Below are positions 5,479 to 6,600 of a stretch of 6,600 nt of DNA, in pieces. Within the stretch, counting starts at the first letter, position 1. Each line of letters starts with the position of its first letter. The stretch is from Ghiorsea sp. GTDB lineage: Bacteria; Pseudomonadota; Zetaproteobacteria; Mariprofundales; Mariprofundaceae. Position numbers and translations under genes: made by a program. Where the stretch lies: the NCBI GenBank assembly GCA_027053695.1, contig JALUHL010000183.1, positions 1,548-8,147 on the forward strand. The letters are read 5' to 3'. Under the pieces are notes generated by a model. The model made no database searches. It was not told where the DNA came from and saw only the letters and a list, made by a program, of their open reading frames with translations.

Positions 5479-6600
5479 TAAGGTTGCTCCGCTTGCTGTT
5501 GCCTGCGTTGTGCATTCCGTTGCGCATCCCGCTGTGCATCAATCTTATCCGCCCAAAAATCAACCACAGCCCTTGCCACAGGCCCTGCAGCACTTCCCCC
5601 ATGCCCACCATTTTCGATAAAGACTGCAAAGGCAATTTCGGGCTTATCAAATGGCGCATAGCCCATAAACCAAGCATGGTCTTGGTGATGTTTTGCATCA
5701 GAAAAAGTGCGCTTATCATCATCCGACATCTTCACCACTTGCGCAGTTCCTGTTTTCCCTGCCACTGTCCAATGCGCACGCGATAACTGCCAATATGCCG
5801 TACCTTTGCGGTCGGCTACCACATCTCGCATACCTTGGCGCACTTTTTTAAGCATGGCCTTATCCACATCTAATTCCCGCACCACCTTAGCTGGCTTACC
5901 CGCCTCAAGAAGTGGGATGAGAATCTTGCCACCATTGGCAACCGCTGCAGAAAATCGCGCCATTTGCAATGGTGTCACCGTAATCGAACCTTGGCCAATG
6001 GCTGTAATCATGGTCTCGCCTCTATACCAATGTCTTCCCGATGGGTGGCGCTCTTGCGGTACATTACCCCTAGATTCTGGTGGAAGGTGAATACCTGTTT
6101 TCTCACCAAACCCCCATTCACGCGCGGTATTTGCTATCTTCAACATGCCCAACTCATCACCAAGCTCATAGAAAAAAACATCGCATGAATGCACAATCGC
6201 ATCATGCAGGTTGACTTTGCCATGCCCTCTTTTTTTCCAACACCGCAATTTCCTATCTGCAAGCTCCACAAAACCTTTGCATTGTGTACTACCTTTAGCC
6301 AACCGCGCTCCATACTCCAATCCTGCAAAGCTAGTGACCAACTTCATGGTTGATGCAGGAGGGAATGCCGCTTGTGTGGTGCGGTTGAGCAGAGGTTTTT
6401 CCTCATCCTCTAACCATGATTTCCATTGTTTGTCTGACAAACCTGTAATAAATTTATTGCTATCATATCCTGGCATGCTCAATAGCGTTAATACTTCGCC
6501 CGTATGCACATCCATCACCACCACAGCACCAGTTCTGCCTTTTAATGCTTTGGCGGCGACTTGTTGCATCTCCATATCAATGCTTAATCGAATATTCTCG
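5478..6600 (-). CDS. mrdA: PBP2 (MrdA) peptidoglycan transpeptidase, C-terminal part; 5' end outside window
   Basis: 373 codons are visible. The frame continues upstream of the methionine at 6575 (residues ENIRLSID), so that methionine is internal; full-length PBP2 is about 600 residues or more, and the membrane anchor and pedestal domain are missing from the window. Numbering from the 6575 methionine, the transpeptidase motifs are ASTMK (74-78, nucleophile S75, codon 6353-6351), SCD (130-132, the SxN/SxD position) and KTGTAQ (274-279). Context residues match PBP2: PLLNRTTQAAFPP, WKKRGHG, GIGQG-like AIGQG (192-196) and ENGGHGG. It crosslinks new peptidoglycan in the elongasome with RodA, encoded immediately downstream with a 1-base overlap. 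Three cysteines and a histidine (C99, C112, H118, C131) occupy the position of a described zinc site. The tail (346-365) is Gln/Arg-rich with a three-unit repeat. Confidence 0.95.
   Translation of the reverse strand, partial: ENIRLSIDMEMQQVAAKALKGRTGAVVVMDVHTGEVLTLLSMPGYDSNKFITGLSDKQWKSWLEDEEKPLLNRTTQAAFPPASTMKLVTSFAGLEYGARLAKGSTQCKGFVELADRKLRCWKKRGHGKVNLHDAIVHSCDVFFYELGDELGMLKIANTAREWGFGEKTGIHLPPESRGNVPQERHPSGRHWYRGETMITAIGQGSITVTPLQMARFSAAVANGGKILIPLLEAGKPAKVVRELDVDKAMLKKVRQGMRDVVADRKGTAYWQLSRAHWTVAGKTGTAQVVKMSDDDKRTFSDAKHHQDHAWFMGYAPFDKPEIAFAVFIENGGHGGSAAGPVARAVVDFWADKIDAQRDAQRNAQRRQQQAEQP
5506..5541 (-). repeat. Three imperfect 12-bp tandem repeats in the mrdA tail
   Basis: Three consecutive 12-bp units (5506-5517, 5518-5529, 5530-5541) differ from each other at a few positions and encode (D/N)AQR three times, close to the C-terminus of PBP2. 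They lie outside the catalytic domain in a low-complexity Gln/Arg tail and are in frame, so gain or loss of a unit would alter tail length without a frameshift. Confidence 0.8.

Noticed and set aside
5360..5722. Minus-strand open frame of 120 codons bridging mrdA and rodA.
   Set aside because: It is a frame-shifted reading of the same strand as mrdA-rodA, with no recognisable domain; the known motifs lie in the other frames.
5301..5786. Plus-strand open frame of 161 codons spanning the rodA/mrdA junction, with a second one nested at 5351-5620.
   Set aside because: It is fully antisense to two well-supported genes; Pro/His/Cys-rich composition is typical of a shadow frame.
6573..6575. ATG at 6575 as the true start of PBP2.
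   Set aside because: The frame is open to the window edge with conserved-looking PBP2 residues (IRLSID) upstream, and the family has a much longer N-terminal region.

Overview
The window looks like chromosomal DNA from a Gram-negative bacterium, most likely a proteobacterium. Base composition is moderate, and there are no mobile elements, tRNAs, rRNAs or CRISPR arrays. The evidence for this assignment is a fused Aas acyltransferase/acyl-ACP synthetase with a matching LplT transporter (an inner-membrane phospholipid repair pair typical of diderm Proteobacteria), and an mrdA-rodA elongasome pair. The exact class cannot be fixed by eye.

Layout. (1) 1-304, minus strand: a small exported helix-hairpin-helix protein of the ComEA type, whose C-terminal end runs off the left edge. 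(2) 305-475: a divergent intergenic region with a good sigma70-type promoter for the rightward operon, a weaker extended -10 candidate for comEA, two copies of the palindrome TGAAC-N3-GTTCA, two other inverted repeats and a very strong Shine-Dalgarno sequence. (3) 476-4378, plus strand: a tightly overlapping three-gene operon of a TetR-family repressor with a WHG-like C-terminal domain (TTG start), aas (720 aa) and lplT (386 aa). (4) 4375-6600, minus strand: mrdA (PBP2, N-terminal part beyond the right edge) followed by rodA. lplT and rodA converge and overlap by the 4 bases TTAA, which supply the stop codons of both.

How the genes work together. LplT should flip lysophospholipids from the periplasmic to the cytoplasmic leaflet, and Aas should re-acylate them using acyl-ACP that it makes itself. 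The TetR protein heads the operon and is the natural candidate to bind the two palindromes. One palindrome fills the promoter spacer and the other sits directly before the ribosome binding site, so the operon looks like a self-repressed, lipid-responsive membrane repair unit. RodA (SEDS glycosyltransferase) and PBP2 (transpeptidase) form the core peptidoglycan synthase of cell elongation and are functionally separate from the lipid operon.

The most interesting points are the twin operators placed three helical turns apart, the dedicated regulator on an aas-lplT unit whose gene order is reversed relative to E. coli, and a Cys-Cys-His-Cys set in PBP2 that lines up with a known zinc site. I found no clearly new type of system; the genes all belong to recognisable families.
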